Below, piece after piece: positions 35,658 through 45,036 of a DNA stretch of 64,000 nucleotides (position 1 is its first letter; each line of letters opens with the position of its first letter). The notes under the pieces were generated by a model. That model did not search any database, was not told the DNA's origin, and saw only the letters and a program-made list of their open reading frames with translations. Source of the stretch: Anabaena sphaerica FACHB-251 (GTDB lineage: Bacteria > Cyanobacteriota > Cyanobacteriia > Cyanobacteriales > Nostocaceae); contig NZ_JACJQU010000018.1 in NCBI RefSeq assembly GCF_014696825.1, positions 1-64,000 of the forward strand, read 5' to 3'. The translations under genes were made by a program, and so were the position numbers.

Positions 35658-38084
35658 CTAAATGGGAGCGTATGGCCTCTGATGTTGTGTTAAAATTCTT
35701 TCTGCTCTGGGTTTATAAATGAGATAAAATAATGTTTCCATATATCTATCTCTAGCGTCGTTGTCTTCTGGGGCGATAAAGTTCCAAAAACTAAACATTT
35801 TAGCCAGTAATAATAATTTCTCAGTGTGAAGATTCCAGTTATATTTATGGCGAATTCTTTCAATCATCCATTGTGAAGTTTCTTGCCAATATTCTGGGTT
35901 AGTATCACATCTATCTAAGAAGCTGAGAATTGTTTTAGCTGTTCCTTCTAAATCTGTGGGATTGAGATGAAATCCACTATCCCAATTTTCCATAATTTCT
36001 AATGCTCCACCAAATTTAGTTGCAAAGGTTGGTAAGCCGGAAATCATTGCTTCTAAAATGCTGCGTCCAAAAGCTTCATACAGAGCAAAGTGAACATAAA
36101 TCCCTTGCTTATCGGCAATTATGCGATAAGCTTCACCGATTTTACTGCTGGGTAAGCGCGTTCCTATCCAACGGATTTTACCTTGCAGTTTATACTCGTT
36201 AATAATGTTGTGCAGTTTTTCGATTTCCTTTACTTCTTCATCGTTGGTGGCTTCATCTGGATATAATTTACTAGTTAATAAAATCAGGTTACACTGTGTT
36301 TGTAATTCCTGACTTTTACCAAAACATTCAACTAGCCCTGTCAGATTTTTAATCGAGGTAATGGGTGCAACTGCAAAAATTGGTCTTTTGTTAAAATTGT
36401 CTAAGCGACCAATAATGTGAGCATTTTGATCATTTTGAAACAATAAGTTTTCAATTTCCTTTCTTTCTTGAGGATCTCGGTTTTCTGTTTGGCTATAGGG
36501 AAAAAAGAAAGTTTCACTTACTCCCGGAGGCACCATATTAAATTTGGGATTAAATAAATCAATACCGTCAACTACATGATATAGTTGGGGCATGGTAAAA
36601 CACTTGTAAGATTCATATTGTCCCATTGTGTCTGGTGTTCCCACAATTTCTTGATAGCTGGAAGCAATGATAAAATCGGCTGCATTCATACTAATCAAGT
36701 CGGCAGTAAATTGGGCTGAGAAGTGATATTTGTCTTCTAAATCCTGCCAATATAAGTTACTAAATAAGTTTTTCGGTTTTTCTAGGGAATGAGCAATATT
36801 GCATTGGGTAACTTTTAAACTACTGGAGAGCAGAGAGGCAACTAAGTTACCATCGCTGTAGTTACCAATAATCAAATTTGGTTTGCCTTGAAATTGCGCT
36901 AAGAGTTCTTTTTCTGCATCTTGAGCAAATTTTTCTAAATAAGGCCAAATTTCAAATTTAGAAATCCAGTTATTGGTAATTTCTGGATCAGAATCCGTAA
37001 ACGGAACCCGCAAAATCCAAGCATTTTCTGTATTGTGAACTTTTTCTAAACGCAGTCCACAAAATGTCCCTTGGCAGTTGGGAATGAGGCGAGTGAGAAT
37101 AATTACATGAGGTTTGATACCCAAAAAGTCAAGACCAGCAAGTTTGATTTCCTCTTGGAGTTTGTTTTCTAAGCTGCGTGCTTGTTCCAGAACATAGATA
37201 ACTTGGCCTAATGTTTCATCCCGTCCCAAAACGTCCTCTTGTGCTACCCAACCGTGTATAGAAACCAGAACGACTCGAAAAACTGCGGGAATACGCGCGA
37301 TAAAGGCTTCGATAATTGACGGTTGGGGTGTGTCTATAAGTCTTTGTAATAGTTCTAGGGTTTCCCTGATTCGCGCTGCATTATTACCCCAGCCCGCTTC
37401 AAAACCGAGTTTTTGCAGGTGAAAACGAAATTGTGGGTAGTCTTGATCAGGGGGAAGTTCGCTTAAAAATTGTATGGCTGGTTTAATTTGTTTAGCAAAT
37501 TGGGTACCACAACGAATGCGATCACTAATCAATAGCCTCACACCATTGTATCGTATCCCTTGTAATGCTTGAAACAATATTTCTAGCCAATATTGAGGAT
37601 CTGTGGCAAATTGATTGCATAGATAATCGTTAAGGAAAGTCAGACCTTGACCAATGTTTCTGGGGTCGCTAACTCTCGGAGATGCTTGGTAAAATGGGTG
37701 AAGATCGATTTCTAGGATGTGCGGTTGGTAACGATTGACTAAGCGATCTCTCAAATCTAAAAATGCTTTAGGTGTCATCAACTCGAACTTCGTAAAATCT
37801 GCGGTTAGCTTCCATACCTCTTGACTAGCAATTCTCGGTCTCACCACAAACCAAGTATTTTCCTTTTCCAGGATGATCTCATGGGTATAGTGTATGAGAG
37901 TCCCCAGAGAAGAAGAATGGTAGAAATAAGCAGGCTTTTGAGATTGATGACAATAATCTGCAAAAGCTTGCAAAATTTCATTTCTTAAAAAGTAACTTTT
38001 ATCTGTAGTATCTAAGGTCAACAGAAACTGACGTATATCAGTTTTTTCCTCACTGTTTAAAATAGCTTGAAATAATTCATACAT
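35658..38084 (-). CDS. sus: Sucrose synthase
   Basis: An 808-residue GT4-type sucrose synthase, close to the roughly 806 residues usual in heterocystous cyanobacteria. The N-terminal regulatory region (about 1-250) leads to a GT-B catalytic part with IIGRLDNFNKRPIFAVAPITSIKNLTGLVECF and the E-x7-E sugar-nucleotide motif (EAFGRSILE). It reversibly makes UDP- or ADP-glucose and fructose from sucrose; in these organisms it mainly breaks sucrose down in vegetative cells and supports glycogen and nitrogen-fixation carbon flow. Which paralogue (susA or susB) cannot be told. It is the upstream gene of the pair with the GH65 fusion. Confidence 0.93.
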   Translation of the reverse strand: MYELFQAILNSEEKTDIRQFLLTLDTTDKSYFLRNEILQAFADYCHQSQKPAYFYHSSSLGTLIHYTHEIILEKENTWFVVRPRIASQEVWKLTADFTKFELMTPKAFLDLRDRLVNRYQPHILEIDLHPFYQASPRVSDPRNIGQGLTFLNDYLCNQFATDPQYWLEILFQALQGIRYNGVRLLISDRIRCGTQFAKQIKPAIQFLSELPPDQDYPQFRFHLQKLGFEAGWGNNAARIRETLELLQRLIDTPQPSIIEAFIARIPAVFRVVLVSIHGWVAQEDVLGRDETLGQVIYVLEQARSLENKLQEEIKLAGLDFLGIKPHVIILTRLIPNCQGTFCGLRLEKVHNTENAWILRVPFTDSDPEITNNWISKFEIWPYLEKFAQDAEKELLAQFQGKPNLIIGNYSDGNLVASLLSSSLKVTQCNIAHSLEKPKNLFSNLYWQDLEDKYHFSAQFTADLISMNAADFIIASSYQEIVGTPDTMGQYESYKCFTMPQLYHVVDGIDLFNPKFNMVPPGVSETFFFPYSQTENRDPQERKEIENLLFQNDQNAHIIGRLDNFNKRPIFAVAPITSIKNLTGLVECFGKSQELQTQCNLILLTSKLYPDEATNDEEVKEIEKLHNIINEYKLQGKIRWIGTRLPSSKIGEAYRIIADKQGIYVHFALYEAFGRSILEAMISGLPTFATKFGGALEIMENWDSGFHLNPTDLEGTAKTILSFLDRCDTNPEYWQETSQWMIERIRHKYNWNLHTEKLLLLAKMFSFWNFIAPEDNDARDRYMETLFYLIYKPRAERILTQHQRPYAPI

Positions 38085-39334
38085 AGGAAATTGCCCAACT
38101 ATAACAACTACAACCTCATTTTCCTCACCTCAAAAACTTTAGTTTTAGATGATGGGTTGGGTGAGGTGCATTTCCTTTGCCATTATAAAAAAAATGTCAA
38201 AATTATCGCGTCTAGCTTAGGTGTGAACCTATAAAGTAATTCTTTAGATAGACAACAATAAATATGGTTGAGGTTAGTAATTATCAGGAGAATTTAGGAG
38301 TCAGGAGTAAAATCATGAGTGTAGCATAGCTTGGTGATAAGATTTTTTCCTCATGTACCTGCAATATGCTGTATCAGAACATAGAGACCTGAATTCTTTG
38401 AGAAGGTGGGTATCTAAGTATTAGTTATTCAATACTTGTCGGTTAAGCTCAAAACAATGAAATTATGTAGGTTGGGTTGTGGAACGTGAACGTTCGCGGA
38501 GTAATGGAATAAAACCCAAGATTTACAACGGTTTGTTGGGTTTCACTTTGAACCCTACGGGATCTTGCTACAACCCAACCTACTAAAATCCTTAACCGAA
38601 CAGTATTGAGAGGCAAGAAACTTACAAATAAAAAAATATCCCATAGTTTTGAGTAGTTTTGAGGGTAGGGGAGCAGGGAGAGAAAATGTCGTTGTGATTA
38701 CAGAAACCTGGATAATTTATTTTTTGGAGTTCCCAAAATAAAAAACCTTTACCCAAGCCAAAGTCACCTTTTCCCTAACTTGTAACCAACGTTATTTGTT
38801 CTAAGTTTCTAACTGTCTATTCCAATAGCTGCTATTTGGAATTTTGTAAACTACCCATGTGACAGTATTTAAATAGGCATTTTATAAAGATACAAAATTA
38901 TCCATAAACTATAATTTCTTTATATAAAAATTGCCAATTTGGCTAAAAGACCTGAAAAAAAATAGTATTCTGCATATCATGTGATTGTTTGTGTTCCCTA
39001 TTTTTTAATCACATAATTGACTGAGGCATTAACATAAATAACGTTTGTCTAGAATTTGCATAAATTTAATGTAAAGGGAAAGGGACAAGGTGAATATAAT
39101 GATTAAGGCAACTTATCAGCTTGAAGCTAACTACCAACTAATGGAAGTCAATATCTGCTGAACATGAGTAATTAATACAATTCTATTGTTCGAGAATCGA
39201 GGGATGATTGCCAGCGATCGCTCAATGTTTATTTAGGCATTTTTGGCAGTTATAGACATAGGCAACAGACAACATCATCCCGCAAATAGTGTGATGTCAA
39301 ATCTCCAATTATACAAGTTATATCAGGGTTAGTC
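38085..39334. other. Long intergenic region between sucrose synthase and the HetP-like gene
   Basis: About 1250 bases without a gene. It contains one family B repeat (38431-38607) and AT-rich sequence; the last 300 bases probably hold the HetP-like gene promoter (a TATAAT at about 39095). No NtcA-type GTA-N8-TAC site was confidently found. Confidence 0.5.
38431..38607. repeat. Repeat with AATACT-GTCGGTTAAG ends (family B)
   Basis: About 177 bp with inverted ends AATACTTGTCGGTTAAG / CTTAACCGAACAGTATT and inner GTAGGTTGGGTT / AACCCAACCTAC arms. Other copies are at 54693-54847 (truncated) and 61370-61523. Confidence 0.85.
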
Positions 39335-39628
39335 ATGAATTACCGAGTTTCTTCTTCACCAGCTACTTTTGAGAATGTTATTACTCCTGAAGAATTAAAT
39401 CAGATTATGGAAGCTATTGCAGATGGTAGATATTCTTGGGCTTGTGTACTGATTTTACGTTTTATTGGCTATAATCCCCTGCATTATATTCCCCAGCGTA
39501 CTTATAGCCGGTTGATGAAAGAAAACAGCCAAGTTCTCACAGCATCAACATCTACTAGTAAACAGAAATTGCAATCTGTTAATACCAATCATCGGTTAGC
39601 TTCATCTCAAGTTTTCAGCACTAACTAG
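39335..39628 (+). CDS. HetP-family heterocyst commitment protein
   Basis: A 97-residue protein. Its core ([49 protein letters not shown], residues about 16-64) is the HetP-domain signature ([23 protein letters not shown]). HetP and its paralogues in Nostoc/Anabaena control irreversible commitment to heterocyst fate; some paralogues promote and others delay it. This one is a short form, with a Ser/Thr-rich tail after the core. Its stop codon TAG lies inside the ACTAGT end of a family E repeat, so the native C-terminus may have been longer. It is isolated, with 1.25 kb of upstream intergenic DNA. Confidence 0.88.
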   Translation: MNYRVSSSPATFENVITPEELNQIMEAIADGRYSWACVLILRFIGYNPLHYIPQRTYSRLMKENSQVLTASTSTSKQKLQSVNTNHRLASSQVFSTN

Positions 39629-39722
39629 TACCGCACGACGGAACTCAACAGTCAAAAAGCATATATGGTTGGCTTTTTGCCTATTTTAAATCTTTGCTTT
39701 ATTTACGCCAACCTGTACTAGT
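39624..39722. repeat. ACTAGTACCG repeat overlapping the HetP-like stop codon (family E)
   Basis: Begins ACTAGTACCGCACGACG and ends CTGTACTAGT. The TAG of its first ACTAGT is the HetP-like stop codon. Second copy at 6611-6716. Confidence 0.82.
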
Positions 39723-39816
39723 ACAAGCAGAAGGCACGGGAGGAAAAGGAGGATGTTCCCCCGTTTCCTCCTTTTCCTATTCCCTATTTCCAATTCAGGA
39801 CTTAGGCACATAGTAA

Positions 39817-39979
39817 TAGACATCTGGAGAAAAGATTGTAGAGACGTTCCATGGAACGTCTTTACAAAGGTTTCAAGTCACGCACATTAGACATCTCCAG
39901 AAATTTAATCTGTGTGTTCCAAAACCCCTGTAGAGACGTTCCGCTGGAACGTCTCTACTACATTTTTCGGAGATACCTA
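39817..39979. repeat. Two diverged family A repeats in tandem
   Basis: 39817-39887 reads in reverse orientation with core GTAGAGACGTTCC-AT-GGAACGTCTTTAC; 39888-39979 reads forward with core GTAGAGACGTTCC...GGAACGTCTCTAC. Both keep TAGACATCT ends but are more diverged than the other copies. Confidence 0.75.
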
Positions 39980-40115
39980 TTTAATTCTCACCAGATGTCT
40001 AATGAAAAAACCAGCTACAGAGAAAATAGAGGAATAAAAGTTTGGGAGAGTTTTTGCGTAAGTCGGACAATTTTGATTATTGAGTTTTAGTTTTGAATTG
40101 ATTTCCTTCCCTGTT

Positions 40116-40271
40116 CTCACATCTTGCACCAAGCCCAGGTGATTAGAAAGATACTCCTATACAAACTAAGTCCGTCTGCACGGACTCACGGAAAATGAAG
40201 GGTTTGAAACCCACGTAGGTGGGTTTTGTGTGTATAGCCGTGACTTCCAGTCGCCTGGTGCAAGATGTGAG
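40116..40271. repeat. Long GCACCA repeat with perfect 15-bp ends (family D)
   Basis: CTCACATCTTGCACC at the left and GGTGCAAGATGTGAG at the right are perfect inverted repeats, and the body matches 8866-9006. This copy shows the full element length (156 bp). Confidence 0.88.
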
Positions 40272-40343
40272 TGTTGCTTCTTAATTTATTTTATCAATAT
40301 CATAATTAATAAAATAAATTATTTTTATAGTTTGCTCACTTAA

Positions 40344-40748
40344 CTAGAGCAAGTCTAAGTTAATAGCTTGTTGCCATACTTCCTCAAATTTAATTCCTTG
40401 TTTAGTAGAAATATATAATAATACTATAGCTGCTGAACGTTTGGAATTATCACAATGGATCAGCAGTGGTTTAGGTAATTCCCCAATAATTTGAAAAACC
40501 TGGTTTGCAGCTTGAAGAGTTAGTTTCTCAATTTTCGTAGGCAGATTGACATAACACAAACCTAAAAGTTGTGTTTTTTCCTGTTCATTTCTCCAGAAGC
40601 CTTGTTCATCTGGAAAACACAGATTCAGAAGAGACTTATAACCCTCATCAGCTAGTTTTTGCAGCTGCTCAGGTGTAATTTGTCCACTAATTGCTAACTC
40701 CTGATTAATCTTCCTGACAATATTAATTGGCAGTACATTGTCAATCAT
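40344..40748 (-). CDS. Dual-specificity/DUF442-type phosphatase family protein
   Basis: A 134-residue protein. The P-loop LLIHCDNSKRSAA (about residues 94-106) gives Cys-x4-Arg, the form seen in the DUF442 or beta-lactamase-hydrolase-associated phosphatase group rather than classical C-x5-R. The upstream strand-helix pattern (AISGQITPEQLQKLADEGYKSLLNLCFPDE) is typical of this fold. The substrate is unknown. It is transcribed divergently from nifJ with 636 bases between. Confidence 0.8.
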   Translation of the reverse strand: MIDNVLPINIVRKINQELAISGQITPEQLQKLADEGYKSLLNLCFPDEQGFWRNEQEKTQLLGLCYVNLPTKIEKLTLQAANQVFQIIGELPKPLLIHCDNSKRSAAIVLLYISTKQGIKFEEVWQQAINLDLL

Positions 40749-41144
40749 AGGTCTTGGGTGAAATGAAGTTAATATTTTGATGGCAACCCTATCTCCAACT
40801 GAGTATGAGAATTTGAAAGCATAATTACGTACATCTTTGAAGTAATAGTCTTAACTGTACTATTGTCAGGGTTCAGAATTGAGAATTTAGAATAAATAAG
40901 ACTTTTACTAAGTAGAAAGGTTCAACAAAACCGAAATATGTAACGAAAAGTAAAATTGCTAAAACCTCTTCCCTCTGGCTTTTCGCCTTTTCACAACGAC
41001 AATTTTTAACCCCTACCTACCTACAGCAGATTGCAGATCAATGAGGTAGAGAGTCTAAATTGAAATTTATACACAAAGCCAGTTTTACTCCTGACTCCTG
41101 ACTCCTGACTCCTGAATTATTACCTGCTGTTAACTTAGAACAAC

Positions 41145-41165
41145 AATTTGAGGAACTTGTGAGGA
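41145..41165 (+). promoter_or_regulatory. TGAGGA direct-repeat box, distal copy of nifJ
   Basis: AATTTGAGGAACTTGTGAGG plus A. TGAGGA occurs twice with an 11-bp period, one helical turn, as in sites of OmpR/PhoB-type regulators. It is 220-240 bases before the nifJ ATG, in sense orientation. Identical to the copies at 26180, 41261 and 57504. Confidence 0.65.
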
Positions 41166-41260
41166 TGTGATCTCAAGCAGAAATATTAACTTGATTGGAG
41201 TTTAATGAGATTTATCAAAAAATGAATAGATTTATGGACTAAATCCTCAAGAGGGGGTTT

Positions 41261-41281
41261 TCCTCACAAGTTCCTCAAATT
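41261..41281 (-). promoter_or_regulatory. TGAGGA direct-repeat box, proximal copy of nifJ
   Basis: Exact inverse of the box at 41145, 104-124 bases before the nifJ ATG and in antisense orientation. With the distal box it forms a converging pair, the same layout as at ppsA. Confidence 0.65.
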
Positions 41282-41384
41282 TTCATCTTAGCTTCAGAAT
41301 AGGAACCAGGGGACTGGGGACTGAGTAAAATTTTTCGGTTTTACTAATTACCCATAATTTAAGAATTTTCAAAGGTCAATTAAT

Positions 41385-44300
41385 ATGAAAACCAGAACTT
41401 ATGCCACCATAGACGGTAATGAAGCGGTTGCCAAGGTTGTCTATCCACTCAATGAAGTTATTGCTATTTATCCGATTACACCATCTTCACCGATGGCTGA
41501 GTGGGCTGATGCTTGGATGAGTGAAAATAAACCCAATATTTGGGGCAGCGTTCCCACAGTGGTGCAGTTACAGAGTGAAGGGGGAGTAGCTGGTGCTGTA
41601 CATGGTGCTTTGCAAACTGGTTCACTGACTACCACATTTACAGCATCTCAGGGCTTAATGTTGATGCTGCCGAATATGTACAAAATTGCAGGTGAACTTA
41701 CACCTACAGTATTTCATATTGCGGCGCGATCGCTCGCTGCCCAAGCTTTATCTATTTTCGGTGATCATAGCGATGTCATGGCAGCCAGAAGTACAGGTTT
41801 TGCCATGTTGTGTGCTGCTTCTGTGCAAGAAGCCCAAGATTTCGCCGTCATTTCTACACGCGCAACCTTAGAATCTCGCATCCCTTTCTTACACTTTTTT
41901 GATGGCTTCCGCACTTCTCACGAAGTCGATAAAGTAGAAACATTAACAACAGAAAACTTACAAAAATTCATCCCCATAGAATTAGTTATAGCCCATCGTT
42001 CACGGGCATTAACACCTGATAGACCAGTATTAAGGGGTACAGCACAAAACCCTGATGTTTACTTCCAAGCAAGGGAAACCGTTAACCCATTTTATTTAGC
42101 CTGCCCAGATATCACTCAGAAGGTAATGGATGAATTCGCCGAAATCACAGGGCGAGAATATAAACTATTTGATTATCATGGACACCCAGAAGCTGAGAGA
42201 ATTATTATCCTCATGGGTTCTGGTTGCGAAACAGTCCATGAAACAGTAGATTATCTCAATCAGCAAGGGGAAAAAGTCGGAGTTATCAAAGTTAGATTAT
42301 ATCGACCTTTTGACACCCAAAGATTTATTAACTCTTTACCAAAAACTACCCACAGTATTGCAGTTTTAGATAGAACCAAAGAACCAGGGGCAATTGGTGA
42401 ACCTTTATATACTGATGTCGTCACAGCTTTGGCAGAAAATCAACTCAATAATATTCAAGTTGTGGGTGGAAGGTATGGTTTATCTTCTAAAGAATTTACA
42501 CCTGCAATGGTGAAGGCTGTATTTGATAATTTGACTGTTGAAACACCCAAGAATCATTTTACAGTCGGTATTAATGATGATGTCACCCACACTAGCCTAG
42601 AATATGATCCAGAATTCAACATTGAACCAGATAGCATAGTTAGAGCAATTTTCTATGGTTTAGGTGCTGATGGTACAGTCGGGGCAAATAAAAACTCTAT
42701 CAAAATTATTGGTGAAGAAACTGATAATTACGCACAAGGTTACTTTGTTTACGATTCTAAAAAATCTGGTTCCGTTACTGTTTCTCATTTACGGTTTGGA
42801 TCTCAACAAATTCATTCTACCTATTTAATCACCAAAGCTAACTTTGTCGCTTGTCATCAATGGGAGTTTGTCGAAAAATTCCCGATGTTGAAAGATATTG
42901 TTCCTGGTGGCACATTCTTACTTAATTCACCTTATAACCAAGATGAAGTTTGGGATAAATTACCTGCTGCTATGCAGGAAGAGATAATTAACAAAAATCT
43001 CAAACTCTATGTCATTAACGCCTATAAAGTTGCCCGTGAAGCAGGAATGGGCGGACATATTAACACAGTGATGCAGGTTTGTTTCTTTGCCGTTTCTGGT
43101 GTTTTACCAAGAGAAGAAGCGATAGAACAAATTAAAAAATCTATTCGCAAAACCTACGGTAAAAAAGGTGAAGAAATCGTTCAGATGAATATTCAAGCAG
43201 TTGATAAAACCTTGGAGAACCTGTATGAAATCAACACTAAACAAAAAACTGCCCAGTCCCCAGTCCCCAGTCCCCAATCCCCAATCCCCGATTATGCACC
43301 TGCATTTATTCGTAATGTTTTAGGTAAAATGATTGCCCGTGAAGGTGATGATTTACCTGTGAGTGCATTACCAATAGATGGTACATATCCCACCGGAACA
43401 TCGAAATGGGAAAAACGCAATATTGCCCAAGAGATTCCTGTTTGGGACCCCAATGTTTGTATTCAATGTGGAAAATGCGTCATGGTATGTCCACATAGTG
43501 TCATTCGGGGTAAAGTATATGAACCCGAACAGTTAGAAAACGCACCGGAAACTTTCAAAAGTGCAAATGCAAAAGAACTTGATTGGCATGATTTGAAGTT
43601 TACAATTCAAGTAGCTGCGGAAGATTGTACTGGTTGTGCTTTGTGCGTTGATGTTTGTCCAGCCAAAAATAAAGCCGAACCACGCAAAAAAGCCATTAAT
43701 ATGGAAGCACAAAGACCCTTAAGAGAAGCAGAACGGAAAAACTGGGATTTCTTCTTAAGTTTACCGAATCCAGATCGACGCAATTTGAAGTTGAATCATA
43801 TTAATCAACAACAAATGCAAGAACCGTTGTTTGAGTTCTCTGGTGCTTGTGGAGGATGTGGAGAAACACCATATATTAAACTGGTAACACAACTATTTGG
43901 CGATCGCATGATAGTCGCTAACGCCACTGGTTGTTCATCTATCTATGGTGGTAACTTACCTACCACACCTTGGACAACAAACGCCGAAGGTAGAGGTCCA
44001 GCATGGTCAAATAGTCTATTTGAAGATAACGCCGAATTTGGTTTAGGTTTCCGCGTTTCTATTGATAAACAAGCGCAAATGGCAGCTTATTTACTTCAAC
44101 AACTCGCACCCCAAATAGGTGAAACCCTAGTAACAGATATCCTCAACGCTGAACAAAAAGACGAAGCTGATATTTATGAACAAAGAGAACGGGTATCTAT
44201 TCTCAAAGCAAAATTGAATGAAATTATTAACGCAGATGAACACAGATTAACGCAGATCAAAGAAGATGATATCGGCGTTTATCAGCGTTTATCGGCGTTC

Positions 44301-45011
44301 AAAAATCTCAAATCTCTTGCTGATTATTTAGTCAAAAAGAGTGTTTGGATTATAGGTGGTGACGGTTGGGCGTATGATATTGGTTACGGTGGATTAGATC
44401 ATGTAATTGCTAGTGGTCGCAATATCAATATTTTGGTATTAGACACAGAAGTTTATTCTAACACCGGTGGTCAAATGTCCAAATCTACCCCCAAAGGTGC
44501 AGTAGCAAAATTTGCCGCAGGTGGTAAACCAGCAGCTAAGAAAGACTTAGGTTTAATAGCCATGACTTACGGTAACGTTTATGTTGCTAGTGTGGCTATG
44601 GGTGCAAGAGATGAACACACATTAAAAGCATTTCTTGAAGCCGAAGCTTACGATGGACCATCAATAATAATTGCCTACAGTCATTGTGTTGCTCATGGTA
44701 TTAATATGGCTACAGGAATGCAAAATCAAAAAGCTGCTGTAGACTCTGGACGCTGGTTATTGTACCGTTATAACCCCGACCGTGTGAAACAAGGACAAAA
44801 CCCCTTACAACTTGATTCACGCACTCCTAGAATCCCAGTTGAAAATTCCATGTATATGGAAAACCGCTTCAAGATGTTGACCAAAATTAACCCAGAAACG
44901 GCTAAAAAATTACTGCAAGAAGCCCAGACTGATGTTAATACCCGTTGGCAAATGTATCAATATTTAGCCGCTAGGAAATTACAAGAAATTCAAGAAAACA
45001 AACAACAATAA
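41385..45011 (+). CDS. nifJ: Pyruvate:ferredoxin (flavodoxin) oxidoreductase
   Basis: A 1208-residue homodimeric-type PFOR. The N-terminus (TYATIDGNEAVAKVVYPLNEVIAIYPITPSSPMAEWAD) is the pyruvate/TPP domain I. Two [4Fe-4S] ferredoxin motifs follow (CIQCGKCVMVCP and CTGCALCVDVCP), then GACGGCGETPY for the proximal cluster and GDGWAYDIGYGGLDHV for TPP/Mg. It oxidises pyruvate to acetyl-CoA and CO2 and reduces ferredoxin or flavodoxin, feeding nitrogenase, hydrogenase or dark metabolism. Two repeat-derived in-frame inserts are visible: CCCCAGT/CCCCAAT heptamers at 43251-43290 (SPVPSPQSPIP) and an ACGCAGAT-type repeat at 44228-44301 (NADEHRLTQIKEDDIGVYQRL). Both lie in linker or surface positions. 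Confidence 0.95.
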   Translation: MKTRTYATIDGNEAVAKVVYPLNEVIAIYPITPSSPMAEWADAWMSENKPNIWGSVPTVVQLQSEGGVAGAVHGALQTGSLTTTFTASQGLMLMLPNMYKIAGELTPTVFHIAARSLAAQALSIFGDHSDVMAARSTGFAMLCAASVQEAQDFAVISTRATLESRIPFLHFFDGFRTSHEVDKVETLTTENLQKFIPIELVIAHRSRALTPDRPVLRGTAQNPDVYFQARETVNPFYLACPDITQKVMDEFAEITGREYKLFDYHGHPEAERIIILMGSGCETVHETVDYLNQQGEKVGVIKVRLYRPFDTQRFINSLPKTTHSIAVLDRTKEPGAIGEPLYTDVVTALAENQLNNIQVVGGRYGLSSKEFTPAMVKAVFDNLTVETPKNHFTVGINDDVTHTSLEYDPEFNIEPDSIVRAIFYGLGADGTVGANKNSIKIIGEETDNYAQGYFVYDSKKSGSVTVSHLRFGSQQIHSTYLITKANFVACHQWEFVEKFPMLKDIVPGGTFLLNSPYNQDEVWDKLPAAMQEEIINKNLKLYVINAYKVAREAGMGGHINTVMQVCFFAVSGVLPREEAIEQIKKSIRKTYGKKGEEIVQMNIQAVDKTLENLYEINTKQKTAQSPVPSPQSPIPDYAPAFIRNVLGKMIAREGDDLPVSALPIDGTYPTGTSKWEKRNIAQEIPVWDPNVCIQCGKCVMVCPHSVIRGKVYEPEQLENAPETFKSANAKELDWHDLKFTIQVAAEDCTGCALCVDVCPAKNKAEPRKKAINMEAQRPLREAERKNWDFFLSLPNPDRRNLKLNHINQQQMQEPLFEFSGACGGCGETPYIKLVTQLFGDRMIVANATGCSSIYGGNLPTTPWTTNAEGRGPAWSNSLFEDNAEFGLGFRVSIDKQAQMAAYLLQQLAPQIGETLVTDILNAEQKDEADIYEQRERVSILKAKLNEIINADEHRLTQIKEDDIGVYQRLSAFKNLKSLADYLVKKSVWIIGGDGWAYDIGYGGLDHVIASGRNINILVLDTEVYSNTGGQMSKSTPKGAVAKFAAGGKPAAKKDLGLIAMTYGNVYVASVAMGARDEHTLKAFLEAEAYDGPSIIIAYSHCVAHGINMATGMQNQKAAVDSGRWLLYRYNPDRVKQGQNPLQLDSRTPRIPVENSMYMENRFKMLTKINPETAKKLLQEAQTDVNTRWQMYQYLAARKLQEIQENKQQ
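43251..43290 (+). repeat. Heptamer (STRR) array inside nifJ
   Basis: Five consecutive CCCCAGT/CCCCAAT heptamers, translated as QSPVPSPQSPIP in the linker just before the ferredoxin-like domain. Reading frame preserved. Confidence 0.85.
44228..44301 (+). repeat. ACGCAGAT-type repeat inside nifJ
   Basis: AACGCAGATGAACACAGATT followed by ACGCAGATCAAAGAAGATG and a doubled GTTTATC(A/G)GCGTT. The same type of unit occurs in non-coding DNA at about 62049-62090 (inverted). The reading frame is kept. Confidence 0.7.
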
Positions 45012-45036
45012 GCAGTTAAATAAACGTAAAAGCATA

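Larger units (their letters stand above)
40749..41384. other. Regulatory region of nifJ
   Basis: About 635 bases with two exact TGAGGA boxes (41145, 41261), a CTCCTGA heptamer array (41091-41115) and a CAGGGGACTGGGGACTG array (41305-41325). No gene seen. Confidence 0.6.

Noticed and set aside
39851-40090. 79-codon ORF on the plus strand
   Set aside because: It is read from the family A repeats (ETFRRNV-like peptides in another frame) and has no ribosome site.
41385-45011. nifJ as evidence of a nif gene cluster in the window
   Set aside because: NifJ is a general PFOR; no nitrogenase or nif assembly gene is present.
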